A DNA stretch of 64,000 nt from Cryptomeria japonica (lineage: Eukaryota; Streptophyta; Pinopsida; Cupressales; Cupressaceae). Where the stretch lies: the NCBI RefSeq assembly GCF_030272615.1, contig NC_081409.1, positions 246,699,502-246,763,501 on the forward strand, given 5' to 3'. A program made the position numbers and the translations under genes. The stretch's first letter is position 1. Each line of letters starts with the position of its first letter. Positions 1 through 11,164 of the stretch are shown piece after piece. The notes beneath the pieces were generated by a model. That model had not been told where the DNA came from. It worked only from the letters and a program-made list of their open reading frames with translations, and ran no database searches.

Positions 1-109
1 CAAGGAGGATATGCATGATGATAGAAAGTAAAATCCTCCTCCACAAGATATTCCTTCTTCGTCTACTTGTCCCTTTGTTCCTTCTAAACACACTTACACT
101 ACAAATTTC

Positions 110-545
110 AAATAAATTCATTACAATGTTCCTCCTCCTTTTCAATTAAGAGATTCTTATAGGAGTGGTTTTAACATAATATCAAAACAACATCTTAGAG
201 GACAAGGACTTGGAAAATCTGAACAAGGAATTGGAGTCCCTATAAACCCTCCTACACAAACAAGCACAGAAGATGCCTAGGACATTATCATAATTATCCT
301 ATGGATGATCTCCTTAGGATTCAAGACTTCAAAGATCATCTTGCAAGACAAAAAAACCTATTGGTCATCTAAAATTGTTTCTTCTTCAAAAAATCCTTTC
401 TACTCATATCACCAAACTAATGATCACATTACCAATTATTGTCCTAATTTTCAAAATGGAATGAAAGGACTCATTGATAGAGGCATAATTAACATCATAT
501 ATGAGAATCCTTCTTCTTCTAACAATCCTTGTCCTACAACATAGG
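110..545 (+). pseudogene. Gag/protease-linker fragment of element F
   Basis: Frame 2 holds a glycine-rich G-patch-like stretch at about 182-250 (GQGLGKSEQGIGVP) and, about 150 bases further on, a degenerate gag knuckle at 401-442 (YHQTNDHITNYC), where the first zinc ligand is Ser instead of Cys. Stops interrupt the frame between the two. In A and E the G-patch-like motif lies after the protease and after the knuckle; here and in element G it comes before the knuckle. The role would be RNA binding in a virus-like particle. The fragment cannot be functional. Confidence 0.5.
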
Positions 546-819
546 AGACAAGGCCTAATCCTATAGATGATAAGGAAAGATTAGCTGCTAGAATCTTTTC
601 AAAATTAAAGCATGATAAGAATGTTTGTTTTCCTTTTGTCTCTTTCATCATAGTTATTGACATTCTCTTGGAAAGTGTAAAGCATATAAGGAATTTTTTC
701 AAGAACATTTTGATAGGGCTCGAATAGATCTTTCAACTGATCTTTCTCTTTTTCTTGGCGAGAAAGTAGTGCCTTAGCAGGCTTCTGACCCTTCATGTTT
801 CTCCTCACCCTATGACACT

Positions 820-1790
820 TGTAGTTAACTTAATTTGAGGCTCTTTGTCATAAGAAGTGATTATTTTTCAAATATTAAATATCTTGGGGCAGCAACATGG
901 TTCATCCTTGCCTCTATCTTATTTCTTTTCTCTCTAAGGTTTCACTAATTCCCTTTAAGGGTTGCATTTTTCATATTTTGATATCCTTTCTTGCATGAAA
1001 TGGTATGTCTCTTATTATAAATCTCTCATTGGGGGAGTTTGTGATATTTCTTTCTTTCTCTCTCTCTCTCTTTGAAGATTACCTCTTCTTTAGAGTTGCA
1101 TTTTATATATATTAATGTCTTTTCTTACATTGGATATGTATTCATGTCAGTATATTGTGAATTTGCTTATGTCTAATCTCTCCTTAGAGGTTGTGTAATT
1201 CTTCTCATTGTCCTTACACTTGGGGGCCAATTATCTCTTTCTCGTATCCTTTCTAAGGATCCACTTTTCCTTTGTTGAGTGGTGTTTGTTTATAATTTTA
1301 TGGCATTCCTTGTGTGAAGTTGTTGTTTTCTCAAGGATTATCTCTTATGCAAAAGGTGTATGTCCTTGGCTACAACCTATTTTTTACTTGTTAATGTATA
1401 TCTATTATAAACTTACCCCTTCACATTGGGTTAAAAGTGTGTCATCCTTCATCAAGAATCTCTTTCACCTAAAAATAGGGGGAAGATGTGCATTCTTGTT
1501 CTTCTTCCCTTCTTTGGTAGAAGATGTTATATTTGTTTAAGAACTCCCCTTGGAGGTAAATGTATTTTGAGCAAATATATCTTCTCCTCCAAGGATCCTC
1601 TTTACACTTGTTCAAGATATCTCTTTTCCAACTATCTTATCCTTGCTTGAAGAGTATTCCCTTTTCAACTTGGATTTATGAGCATTGTTGCCTAAAGGAT
1701 ATCTCCTTGGTGTTGAAGGTGATTATCCATGTTTCTAGCTTCCTTAAGACCTCAACATAGGGCTATGTTGACATCTTAAGGGGGGCCACC
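820..1790 (+). other. Pyrimidine-rich 3' region of element F
   Basis: No convincing gene. The stretch is rich in tctc/cctt words, with loosely repeated phrases such as tccttcatcaagaatctc that reappear in element G (61490-61700). It is probably 3' untranslated sequence of the element. Confidence 0.4.
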
Positions 1791-1829
1791 CATATTTCTT
1801 TCTTTGTACTATATTGTACCATATCTTTG

Positions 1830-2400
1830 CATGTCTTAAATGAGGTTTTCATTCTTGAAACTAGAGAAAATAAACTCTTATACGAAATGCTTCACCCCCA
1901 AAACTAGATGCAACATTTGATATATGACTTAGATATATACATCACTGAAACTAGAGTAAAAAAAACTCTTACATGGGATGTCCTCGAAACAACGCATGTA
2001 TTTTTCTTAAATGAGGTTACACATTCTCAAAACTAGAGAAAACAAACTCTTAAATGAGATGTTCCCGAAGCCAAACATTCGGCCATTGGTATTTGCATTT
2101 GCATTATATTTCTTAAATAGGTTGATGCTTTTGAAACCAAAGAAAACAAACTCTTATACGGGGTGTTATATAATTGAAACTAGACATCACTTTCACACGT
2201 GCATGAGGATGAGTGGAACTAGAAAAACATAGCTAGACTATCCTGCTCTCCTCCCTAATATGGATCACCTATAAAAACACATCTAGAGTGTGTATCCATG
2301 TCCTCTCTCATTCTTCTCATGGATCACCTAGAAAAATACATCTAGTGTGTATTTGTGCTATCTCTTTCCTTCTTCTCATGAGCTCATAGTTTTGCTATTG
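1830..2400 (+). repeat. Degenerate tandem repeats in the 3' region of F
   Basis: From 1830 to 2190 a phrase built on cttaaatgaggtt, gaaactagagaaaa and aaactctta recurs about four times with 90-150 bp spacing and much decay. From 2255 to 2400 a second phrase (atggatcacctagaaaaacacatctagtg) occurs about twice. The second phrase resembles the tagcataacac repeats of element G at 62010-62430. Confidence 0.5.
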
Positions 2401-2773
2401 GTGTTTCATGGATGATGTGTTATTTTCTCTTTTATGTGACCACTTGTGTGTTTAAGATGGCATCTTTCAAGAATGATATTAGTTGTTGAGACATTTTGAC
2501 ATCGAGGTCTCTTTGGCTAGTTGACTTGAGGTCTTATTTTTGGTCTTTAGCTTTTGTGTTGTGTGTCTTTTACCCTTTTGTCTTTGTTTTCCTTTTTGTT
2601 TTTGTTTTGTGTGCCCTTTCATGTGTTTATGTGAGTTAAGATCCTAAGATCAGGGGCTTAGTTCCTTGAAATTAGTGATGTCGTATACACCTTGTGATTG
2701 TGCTCTTCATTTCTCCTCTCTTTCATCTCTTTTTTCTACTTTACCATGAGTATTTGTGTAGGATCATACTCCT

Positions 2774-2791
2774 ACTAAAGTGGGGGCTAAA
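2774..2791 (+). promoter_or_regulatory. Polypurine tract of element F
   Basis: The sequence aaagtgggggctaaa lies directly before the TGTAG start of the 3' LTR. It is nearly identical to the tract at 62700-62716 in element G, supporting its role as plus-strand primer of reverse transcription. Confidence 0.65.
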
Positions 2792-3600
2792 TGTAGCTTG
2801 TAAATTATCACTATGTCAATTTACACCTCATGTTTGTGCCCCTACTTTAGCGTGTCTCTTCCTCATCTCTTATCTAGGTCCGTTTAGTGCCTTAACTCCA
2901 ATTTTTATGCCACGTACACCTACCAAATGACACTCTAGAGGGGTATCTTCCTCTTGTGGCCAAAATCTTGGTCCCTAATTGAGGAGGACTAGAGCTCTAG
3001 CACCCTAGTCCTAGACTAGAGTTCCCATCACCTTGGTCCCCCTAAATGGGGCCTATTTTTTAAGAGAAGGATGAGACCTATCTTGCCAATGGGAAATGAA
3101 TTTGGTGGCTCTATGCAATGGTTGGAGGTCAACCTAATCAGTAAATTGACCTAGGATCTCATATATAAAGGTATTTAATCAACTTAATTTTATGCTAAGC
3201 ATTCTAAGTCTCCATATTCAAGAAATCAAGCATTCAAGCATTGAAATGTTCATCGTCAAGCATTTCGAAAGTTCTTCAAGGCTGTAGATTCTTCATTTGT
3301 TCATTGTCGAGAAAAATTCAAACATGCATATGCATGTGTGTGTGATTAGGGTTTTATCATGTTCATACTATTTCATACAACATATTGATTATATTCAAGA
3401 AGAAAAGCATCATTATCAGTCATTGCAGATCTGAGGTATATCTTTCCATTATTTATTTCAACATTTGCAATATTTCATTCAATGTTAATTCCTAAATTGG
3501 GTTTTTACTTAGGCAAACCCCTAAAACCAACCTGTTTCCCTTCTCTAGTGTGTGCAGGAATAGGTACAAAGTTGTTATCTTCAAAATTGGATTTATTTAC
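2792..3600 (+). mobile_element. 3' LTR of element F (right end uncertain)
   Basis: It begins TGTAG right after the polypurine tract. A TATA-like box (atatataaag) is at 3161-3170 and a leader-like stretch follows, as expected for U3-R-U5. I cannot fix the right end: no partner LTR of this family is complete in the window and no target-site duplication was found. Confidence 0.5.
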
Positions 3601-4020
3601 AGTGACGAATCAATCCCCCATTAGAGTGTGAAAAGTGTAGAGGACCAAAGCAATCATCATCTCGGTCTCAACAAATCAAGAGCTCCTACTAGTAATAGGT
3701 CTAAATACCCTTATAATCCTTAGATCTATGTTTGTGGCTTGATTTGATGATTGTAGCTCATCAGTCACACATTTTTACTTTGATTCCAACACATTTACCC
3801 TAATTTCAACATCCTCAATGAATCAGTTCAACTCACTCAATGAATCGGTTCAACTCAAGGGAAAGAAGAAGCACACTAAAACCCCTTGGAATTAGATCAA
3901 TATCTAGATCTATTGGATTTAGAGCTCTCAAATTTCTATCTTTCCATAATGTAATGGTCCCCAAGTAAAATTTAGCGGCTTTAATCGTTCTTGTGGTGGA
4001 AGCCCTAATATTTTCACCAT
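3601..4020. other. Unassigned sequence between F and the microsatellite
   Basis: No gene, repeat or terminus recognised. It could be the end of the F LTR or target DNA. A short duplication (caactcactcaatgaatc / tcaactc) lies near 3815-3860. Confidence 0.3.
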
Positions 4021-4033
4021 TACACATATATAC

Positions 4034-4100
<67 letters not shown>

Positions 4101-4105
4101 AATAA

Positions 4106-4153
<48 letters not shown>

Positions 4154-4190
4154 GCATACACATATAAATACACATACGCATACATGTACA
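4021..4190. repeat. Microsatellite (TACATA)n
   Basis: About 170 bp of alternating purine/pyrimidine hexanucleotide repeats with a few interruptions. Both strands give artificial open frames of repeated Ile-His or Tyr-Val, which are not genes. Confidence 0.95.
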
Positions 4191-4199
4191 CATTTCTAA

Positions 4200-4411
4200 A
4201 TAGTAAATGCTTAGTGTATGTGATTCAATTCATCTTAGATTTTATGGATTCACTTTTGAAGAAACACAAGAAGTGTTGCACTGACTTGGAGGATTCCATC
4301 ACATGGGTCAAGATCATCACCAACCATACCCAAGGACCCGCTGGAGTTCAAATGAAGAATGACTTGTATAAATTTGAAGAGTTTCAGAAAAGAGACTCAG
4401 CATGAAGAAGA
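4200..4411 (+). pseudogene. Possible coding tail upstream of a candidate LTR
   Basis: An open stretch ends at a TGA near 4403, followed by a purine-rich run (gaagaaga) and then TGACAC. The layout resembles the end of an element's last gene, its polypurine tract and its 3' LTR. I recognise no protein family in the peptide. Confidence 0.25.
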
Positions 4412-5068
4412 TGACACTTAGTCATTTTTTGTGTTTTTCCTAGTGGCATTTTGTTATATCAATCAACACTCTAGGTGTCATTTTGTATATGCTCATGCGC
4501 ACGTGTTGGACGCACAAGTCCTAAGTCAAATAGAACTCTTCCTTTGACTTAGTCTTAAAGTTAGTTGTAGTTTCCTATTTTCATGGTGTACCCCTCCTCT
4601 ATATATATGAGGGTTATTATTATAATAAGGATCTTTTTTCCATCATTGTTTATGCAACAAAGATCTACCAAAGTGAAGAGAAAATTGAGACTCTGTGTTC
4701 ATTTTGTAAATTTGCAATTTAATCAAAGAGAAGACAAGTTTGGATTTCAAAATTTGCGTTGAGATCAATCTTGTGTATGGTATAAATGTTCTTGTCTTTT
4801 ATGTCATATTTTCTTGAAATATTAAAGATGATTATAGTTGTTGATGCAAAACATTGAAAAGTTGTTTGAGTTTTTATAAGTAATCTTTGTGTTACTAAGA
4901 AAATTAAAGGATTGGAAATAGGTTGAGATAGTTGTTTAAAGTCTTTTATCTTTTACAAGTTATCTCCAAAGTTTATATTGAGAGGGTATGAAGTAAAGTC
5001 TTTGTGCTATGTTGATTATCTTGTTAGAGTCGAAAATCTTGCAATATATCTTGTAATATATCTATCAG
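4412..5068 (+). mobile_element. Candidate LTR (657 bp) abutting truncated element C
   Basis: The segment starts TG after a purine run and ends in ...tatca, where similarity to element C begins. It contains a TATA-like box (ctatatatatgaggg, about 4592-4606) and a leader-like sequence after it, as in U3-R-U5. No partner LTR is in the window, so this is a structural guess. If right, insertion or recombination at this LTR removed the 3' end of C. Confidence 0.35.
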
Positions 5069-6299
5069 TCAGTGTGACAAAGAGAATTCCAGCACCAAAA
5101 CCACCATGTGTGAAGGAACCATCAAAATATAAAGTCTAGAGATGTGAAGATTCCATGTTGAATATTGACTCATCAGGTAACTCTTTGATAAGTGGATGAT
5201 TAGTTGTGACGGGAGCATCAACGAGTTGGTCTACTATAACTTGTCCTTTGATTGCTTTTATTTCTACATATTTAATGTCAAACTCATTGAGAATCATGAC
5301 CCATTTAGCCAATCATCCTATAAGAGTTGTTTTACTCAGAAGAAATTTAAGTGGATCAATTTTTGCAATTAGATTTGTTTGGTGTGTAAGCATGTAATGT
5401 CACAATTTCTGTGAGGAAAAAACTACAGCAAGACATGCTCTCTAAATAGGACAATAATTTAACTCATATCCCACTAGAGTATGACTAATGTAATATATTG
5501 CACATTTTTTTCCTTCGGGGTCATGTTGCACCAAAAGTGCCTCTAGTGTTGTGGCAGTTATGGATATATACAGCAATAAAGGCTTGTCATCTGTAGGAGG
5601 TACCAACACTGGTGGTGACATCAAGTATTCTTTGATCTATTGAAAAGCTTGTTCATATTTATCATCCCATTTGAATGAAAAAAATTTATGTATTAGGTGC
5701 TAGAATGGTTGACATTTATCCACAAGTTGTGCTATAAAATGGAAAATAGATTGGAGTTTCCTTGTAAAGATCTCAGCTGATGGATATTCATTGGTGGTGG
5801 CAGCTCAAGTATGGCTTTTACTTTCTTAGGATCAGCTTTAATTCCCTTAGATGGGACAATGTATCCAAAGAGTTTTCCAAAGGTTACCCCAATGACACAT
5901 TTCTTTGGATTCAATCGGACTTTATATTTTTCCAACCTTGTAAAGATTTTGTCCATGATTGCTAAATGTCCTACTCTAGTTTTAGGTTTTCCAATAAAAT
6001 CATCTACATAATCTTCCAAATCTATGTGCATCATGTCATAAAAGATAGTGGTCATTGCACATTGATAAGTAGCTATGGCATTCTTCAATCCAAAGGGTAT
6101 GACATTCTAACAAAAAGTTCCCCAAGGAGAAGTGAATGTTGTTTTGATCTGGTCTTCAAGAGCAATTTTGATCTAATTGTAGCCTGAGAATCCATCCAAG
6201 AGGGATAATATCTCATTTCCTACTGTAGAAGCCACTCTCATGTAAATATTTGGAAGTGAGAAGTCATATTTAGGAAAATCTTTATTTAAATCTTTGAAA
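5069..6299 (-). pseudogene. Element C pol: reverse transcriptase to second RNase H (truncated)
   Basis: Read on the minus strand this carries, in order, RT palm sequence (NAIATYQCAMTTIF, then the catalytic YVDD as DYVDDFIG near 6000), the connection region (RLEKYKVRLNPKKC), RNase H (YELNY near 5450) and the start of the second, archaeal-type RNase H (YFDGSFTHGGFGAG, about 5090-5130). Similarity to A and E stops near 5069, so the rest of the second RNase H, integrase and 3' LTR are lost. Several stops and frameshifts interrupt it. The upstream RT part continues at 27172 across element D. Confidence 0.85.
6295..6299. repeat. Target-site duplication of D, left (tgaaa)
   Basis: The same five bases follow the right end of D at 27172-27176. 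Removing D plus one copy rejoins element C's RT reading frame. Confidence 0.85.
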
Positions 6300-7451
6300 T
6301 GATTAATACTAAGAGGGGGGGTGAATTAGTATACCAAAAATTACTATAATCAATCTTTTAAACAATCTAGCAGATAACCAGTGCAACAGATTCACTAATA
6401 AACCGGTTAAGATAAGTGCAAACCAAATGGCAAACAAAGCATTCACCCACAAAAGCACAATCACCATAACACAAGATATTTGATGTGGAAACCCAAATGG
6501 GAAAAACCATGGTGAGTAGAAACTCACAAGTAACTATCTGCAGATTAGTAACCAGACCGGTTAAGGTCATACAATGTTCTTCACCAGAATAGATCCTCTT
6601 AGGAATCTAGATCTCTATTAGGAGATAAGTCCTGTTAAAGACTACCTTGTTAAAGGATTTTAGATCCACAGTTGTGAACCACCTTGTTAGAGGATTTACA
6701 AAGGCTTTGTTGGGCCTACCCGGTTAAGGGTTTCAGACTTGTTGAAGATATTAGTAATCAACAAGTGAATGATCTAGATGCTAGCATAGTATGCTTAATT
6801 AGATCCTTGATAGCTCCTTGTTAATGCATTTCAGCATTACTTCAATCTTCAATATCTCCACACTCTATATCTTCACACAGACCTAATCTTCTCTTCAATG
6901 ATTGCACATAACCTTTTCTATTCTATATCTCATACATGCAAACCCTAGACATGATGTCCTTATAAAGGAATCTGATTTCATGTCGGTCCAATAGAATTAA
7001 ACTACAAGCTCCTAGATATAGTGCATCTGGACACATTTGGTAACACGACACAAACACACCACCAAAGTGTCTGTGGATGATAACTCATCACACATTAAAG
7101 TAATACCAGTTGGTAACTCATCATAGATATATACTGGTTAATACAATATACCGATGACCGGTTGTAAAAAATGAAGACCGGAAGATCGTAGTGTTCCGAT
7201 CAAAATTTAACTACCGCTTGGGTCCTTCGTATCGCTTGAGATCCTCGAACCGCTTGGGGTCTTCATACCGCTTGGAATCTTCAGTTAATCTGTGATCGGT
7301 AAACCATCTTCTGCAAAATACCGATAGTCTAAAGACTATTCATTCAATAATACACAATACTGGTTGGAACAATTACCAGTTGAGCATAACTCATACATCA
7401 AGAAAGTGTGTGTCCATCAATGACAATCAAAACATCATCAAAATTCCAACA
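6300..7451 (-). mobile_element. 3' LTR of element D (1,152 bp)
   Basis: On the minus strand it runs from TGTTGGAATT to ...TTAATCA. It matches 26036-27171 throughout with scattered, mostly transition, differences. A TATA box (minus-strand CTTTATAAGG) lies near 6959-6968. It contains four 18-bp repeats at 7213-7284. Confidence 0.9.
7213..7284 (-). repeat. Four 18-bp tandem repeats in the D 3' LTR
   Basis: Units start at 7213, 7231, 7249 and 7267 and follow accgcttgggntcttcgt. They lie in U3, upstream of the TATA box on the element's strand. The other LTR has the same four units at 26949-27020. Confidence 0.85.
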
Positions 7452-7650
7452 ATCTCCCCCTTTGGAATTGATGGAAACACTTAGGAAAATTTTGACATCT
7501 AAGTGTTTTTACAACAATAACAAAAAAGATGCTACAATCAAAATTACTCCCCCTAAGCATATATACTCCTACCTTTACAAAAATTACAAGTAAGTACATG
7601 AAATGGTAACATTCACCAAAATTTTAATGTACACTACTCCCCCTTTGCCA
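7452..7650 (-). promoter_or_regulatory. Triple purine tract of element D
   Basis: On the minus strand, three runs occur before the 3' LTR: AAAGGGGGAG near 7647-7635, TAGGGGGAG near 7555-7545, and AAAGGGGGAGAT at 7464-7452 touching the LTR. The last is the position expected of the polypurine tract; the others may be older or extra tracts. Confidence 0.7.
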
Positions 7651-7711
7651 ACAATGACAAAGTAATGCAAAGTAACCCCTTTTTCCTTATACAATAAAAT
7701 AGAGTAAATGT

Positions 7712-8898
7712 TCATGACAATAAGGAATGAAATTTCTCAAAAACAGATTTAAAGTTCTGCACAAAAGTTTTCATGTTCAATGTCCATGACTCAAGTAATG
7801 AGGCAGCAACCTCACTTTCAGTCTTCATCTAGAATGCTAGTTCTTCCATCACATCGATGGTACTCATCTCTTGAATTACCGTGATAGCTTCCAAGTTGAG
7901 AAAATATCTCTAAAGAACTTGCAGTTTTGGCAATAGGAGCAGTTGAAGCTCTTGCAAATCTTGAGTCTGGTTGCTGATCTCTAAGTCCATCTTGGTCATC
8001 TGATGCTGAAAATGATGAACACTTTGTCCATAGGTAGTGAATAAATCATAGGGCATCTTGAAGTTGCTGATATATTCCTGTAACTCCGATTGGAGTTGAG
8101 CTTTTTGTTTGAGCACATCTTCACAAAACAGATGGGGTTGGTAGATTTTACACAAAAGTAATTTACCCTCACCCATAGCAATACTGATATCATTCTGTTG
8201 CTTCAGTAGTTATGTCTTGAGTTCATTCATTTGCTTGACTAAGGCAATATTGAGTGTCTTTTCATGGTTCTTTCTTGCAGTTGCTTGAGCAACATCTTCC
8301 AAGCATTGTACCTGGTCCTCTACTACGATACAAAGAAGTTTGAGCTTGGTTAGAGAGGAGTTGGTACTGGGGAGGTTAGTACCGGGAATTAGACTGGTAA
8401 GGTTTTCAACTTCAATTTGTATGACATCTTGTTCTTTCTTCTTCCGCAATTCTTCCAGTCTCTCCTGTGCAAGTTTGATGCCTCGAAGTAGCTCAAACTC
8501 ATCTACAGGTTGAGTCAGGCATGCAAGAGTTAGATCAATAGGACTGGTGGATTCAACTTGCTTGGTTTGATCACCGGTTGCCTTAGGAGTCTGCCCTCCT
8601 TCTTTGGTCTTGATCTTCGCTTGTTTTCTCTTCTCTGCTTCCTTCTCCTCTTCCACTCTTTTCTTTTCTTCTTCTTTCTTCTTCTCCGACTTTCTTTTTC
8701 TCCTCTTCTTGTTTCTTCTATATTTCTTCCTTCTTCTTATCCTCTTCCTTCTTCTTATCCTCTTCCTACTTTTTCTTCTCTTCCTTATTCTTCATTTCTT
8801 CTTCCTTCCTCTTGTCATCTTCTTTCTTCTTCTCTTCTTATTTTCTATTATCTTCTTCTCTCTTCTTTTCTTCTTCTTTTCTCTTATCTTCTTCTCTC
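7712..8898 (-). pseudogene. Element D second gene, C-terminal part
   Basis: Minus strand, continuing from 22147 across element E. It opens with Glu/Lys/Arg-rich repeats (about 8898-8640), then a hydrophilic region and heptad-like coiled-coil stretches (LAQERLEELRKKKEQD near 8480; LKQKAQLQSELQEYI near 8100), ending at TGA 7712-7714. In-frame stops at about 8208, 7910 and 7820. I do not recognise a domain; the composition suggests a long single helix followed by a coiled coil. Part of it (about 8046-8205) was copied into element E's 5' LTR at 21637-21794. Confidence 0.6.
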
Positions 8899-10008
8899 TA
8901 AAGAGGGGGAAACAAATTTGAAGGTCAAATGATCAAAACATAACAAAATAAACATGCAGAATGCTAAAATATCATTAAAAGACCATTTCACCTTGCTATT
9001 TTACCTTCTCCTTCAGATTGAGCTTGATGAAGTGAAGGTGCCCCTTGATAATGCTCCACTTGATGTGCTCCTTTGATTGCTGGATGTGGATGGCTCTCCA
9101 ATGTTGTGCACAAATGGAATGGATTTGAAAAATGATAAGGATGAGATGATCAAGTTGCCAAGATGATTTCCTGGGCTCAAAAGGGCAGCATAAACTTACA
9201 AGATTTCAAGATGTCTTGAATGAAGGGATGAAGCCCTATTTTATAGGAAGAGGAGAGGAAAACGAATGGCTAGGATGAATTCGAGATGAAGGGCTAAGAT
9301 TTACTTGTGAGCTCACACAAGGTCCAAGAGAGGGTGTGGAGACCAAGAAATATGCCTTAAAGGCATTTCGTATCTCCACACTCCACAAGATGCATTGGAG
9401 GAAATAAAAATTCTCCAAAAAAGGATATCATGGGGATTGGAGGAATAAAAAGGAATTAAAAATTCCTTGGGAGAGGGGATGCCTAGAGGAATGTGTGATT
9501 TCGAAAATCTTACATTCACCTAGGAAAAGAGCATTTAAAGCTAGTGGCTGGATGAAAAGGACAAAGAGTTGACTTTGTGGCTAATCATGATGATTAACCA
9601 TTAACGACTCATTAGGAGGGGGATTAGAGGAAATGTTAGGTGGGATTAATATTTGTAGGAGAATTTGACTAGGAGAGAGAATGAGTGGAGGGAATAAAAA
9701 ATTAGAAGAATAATGTTAAGTGAGATTAGGGAGTTTCTAGAAGAATGAATTAAGAAGATGATTTGTAGGAATCATGTAGGTTAACTAATTAATTGAAATT
9801 AATTAGCTAAGAGGAAGATTTGTGAGGATTTGATTTTTTTAGAAGAATAAAGAAAGGGATTGATTTATTAAATAAATCAATCATATGCTATAGTGACAAT
9901 ATTAATTATATTTAATTAATATTGAGAGGAATTTGAATTAACATAATTAATTAATTAATTATGCAAGGAATTAAAAATAATTAAAATAATTATTTTTAAG
10001 TGTCTACA
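8899..10008 (-). mobile_element. 3' LTR of element E (about 1.1 kb)
   Basis: Minus-strand start TGTAGACACTT at 10008. A TATA box (CCTATAAAATAGGG on the minus strand) lies at about 9247-9234. U3 holds near-perfect AT palindromes: 12-bp arms gattgatttatt/aataaatcaatc near 9855-9882, and another near 9900-9925. Only 9657-10008 is matched by the truncated 5' copy at 21795-22146. Confidence 0.85.
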
Positions 10009-10054
10009 TTTTACCCCTCTTTGAAGCAAGGTGTGATGACACATTGATTCAAAG
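10009..10054 (-). promoter_or_regulatory. Polypurine tract and preceding hairpin of element E
   Basis: The minus strand reads CTTTGAATCAA, TGTG, TCAT, CACA, CC, TTGCTTCAAAG, then AGGGGTAAAA and the LTR. The two 11-base arms pair at 10 positions and TGTG/CACA forms an inner stem with a four-base loop. The same 36-nt fold occurs in A, B and H. Confidence 0.75.
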
Positions 10055-10224
10055 AATAATCTTGTTTTGATGCTGATATTGGTTTGATAGGATGCCCCGG
10101 CTCTTGATTGATAGATTATGGTATGGTGATGCCCCCTCAGGAGATCAATTGAGGTATTTGATCTTTGGAGTTTTGCAAAATTGATATCCCGATAGATTTG
10201 ATTTGATTTGATTGATAAGATCTA

Positions 10225-11164
10225 GATTCAGTCTGGTTTCAAGAAGAATTCATCCTATATAAGACAAAGATGATCGAAGTGTCTGGTTTCAGGAAGGATT
10301 CATCCTATATAAGACATGATTGAACACAATATCTGGTTTCAGGAAGGATTCATCCTGTATAAGACATGATCAAAGTGTCTGGTTTCAGGAAGGATACATC
10401 CTATATAAGACATGACTGATCACAACGTCTGGTTTCAGGAAGGATTCATCCTGTATAAGACATGATCAGATCACAATGTTTGGTTTCAAGAAGGATTCAT
10501 CCTGTATAAGACATGATTGATCACAACGTCTGGTTTCAGGAAGGATTCATCCTGTATAAGACATGATCAGATCACAACGTCTAGTTTCAAGAAGGATTCA
10601 TCTTGTATAAGACATGATTGATCACAACGTCTGGTTTCAGGAAGGATTCATCCTGTATAAGACATGATCAGATCACAACGTCTGATTTCAGGAAGGATTC
10701 ATCCTGTATAAGACATGATTGATCACAACGTCTAGTTTCAGGAAGGATTCATCCTGTATAAGACATGATCAGATCACAACGTCTGGTTTCAGGAAGGATT
10801 CGTCCTATATAAGACAGGATTGATCACAATGTCTGGTTTCAGGAAGGATTCATCCTGTATAAGACATAATCAGAGTGTCTGGTTTCAGGAAGGATACATC
10901 CTGTATAAGACATGACTGATCACAATGTCTGGTTTCAAGAAGGATTCATCCTGTATAAGACATGATCAAATCGCAACGTCTGGTTTCAGGAAGGATTCAT
11001 CTTGTATAAGACATGATTGATCACAACGTCTGGTTTCAGGAAGGATTCATCCTGTATAAGACATGATCATATCACAATGTTTGGTTTTAGGAAGGATTCA
11101 TCCTGTATAAGACATGATCAGAGCATCTGGTTTCAGGAAGGATACATCCTGTATAAGACATGAA
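10225..11164 (-). repeat. 19-unit ~50-bp tandem repeat in the 3' region of E
   Basis: Nineteen copies of a 44-54-bp unit with core ctggtttcaggaaggattc and catcctgtataagacatga. Two spacer types (gatcagatcacaac and gattgatcacaac) often alternate, giving a ~100-bp higher-order period. Each unit contains aggat-tc-atcct, able to form a small hairpin. Tat/Ogre-lineage elements are known for tandem repeats between pol and the 3' LTR that can seed satellites. Confidence 0.95.

Larger units (their letters stand above)
1..2791 (+). mobile_element. Element F, 3' internal part (LTR element without visible pol)
   Basis: This stretch ends in a purine tract directly followed by a TGTAG LTR start, and its landmarks recur in the same order at 60290-62716 (element G): a gag-like fragment, a pyrimidine-rich region with repeated tccttg/aagaatctcc words, the block ending gttgacatcttaagggggg (near 1775 and 61880), then the purine tract. 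No reverse transcriptase, RNase H or integrase lies between the gag fragment and the LTR in either copy, so the pol-less state looks like a family trait rather than one deletion. The 5' part of F lies outside the window. The family is inferred from the paired comparison only. Confidence 0.6.

Noticed and set aside
3928-4199. Open frames of repeated Ile-His or Tyr-Val
   Set aside because: They are translations of the (TACATA)n microsatellite on either strand.
8558-8932. Plus-strand Leu/Phe/Ser-rich open frames resembling membrane proteins
   Set aside because: They are the reverse strand of the Glu/Lys/Arg codon repeats of element D's second gene.
10225-11164. CRISPR-like array
   Set aside because: Units are directly adjacent with only two recurring spacer types, in a plant retrotransposon 3' region; there are no unique spacers and no cas genes.
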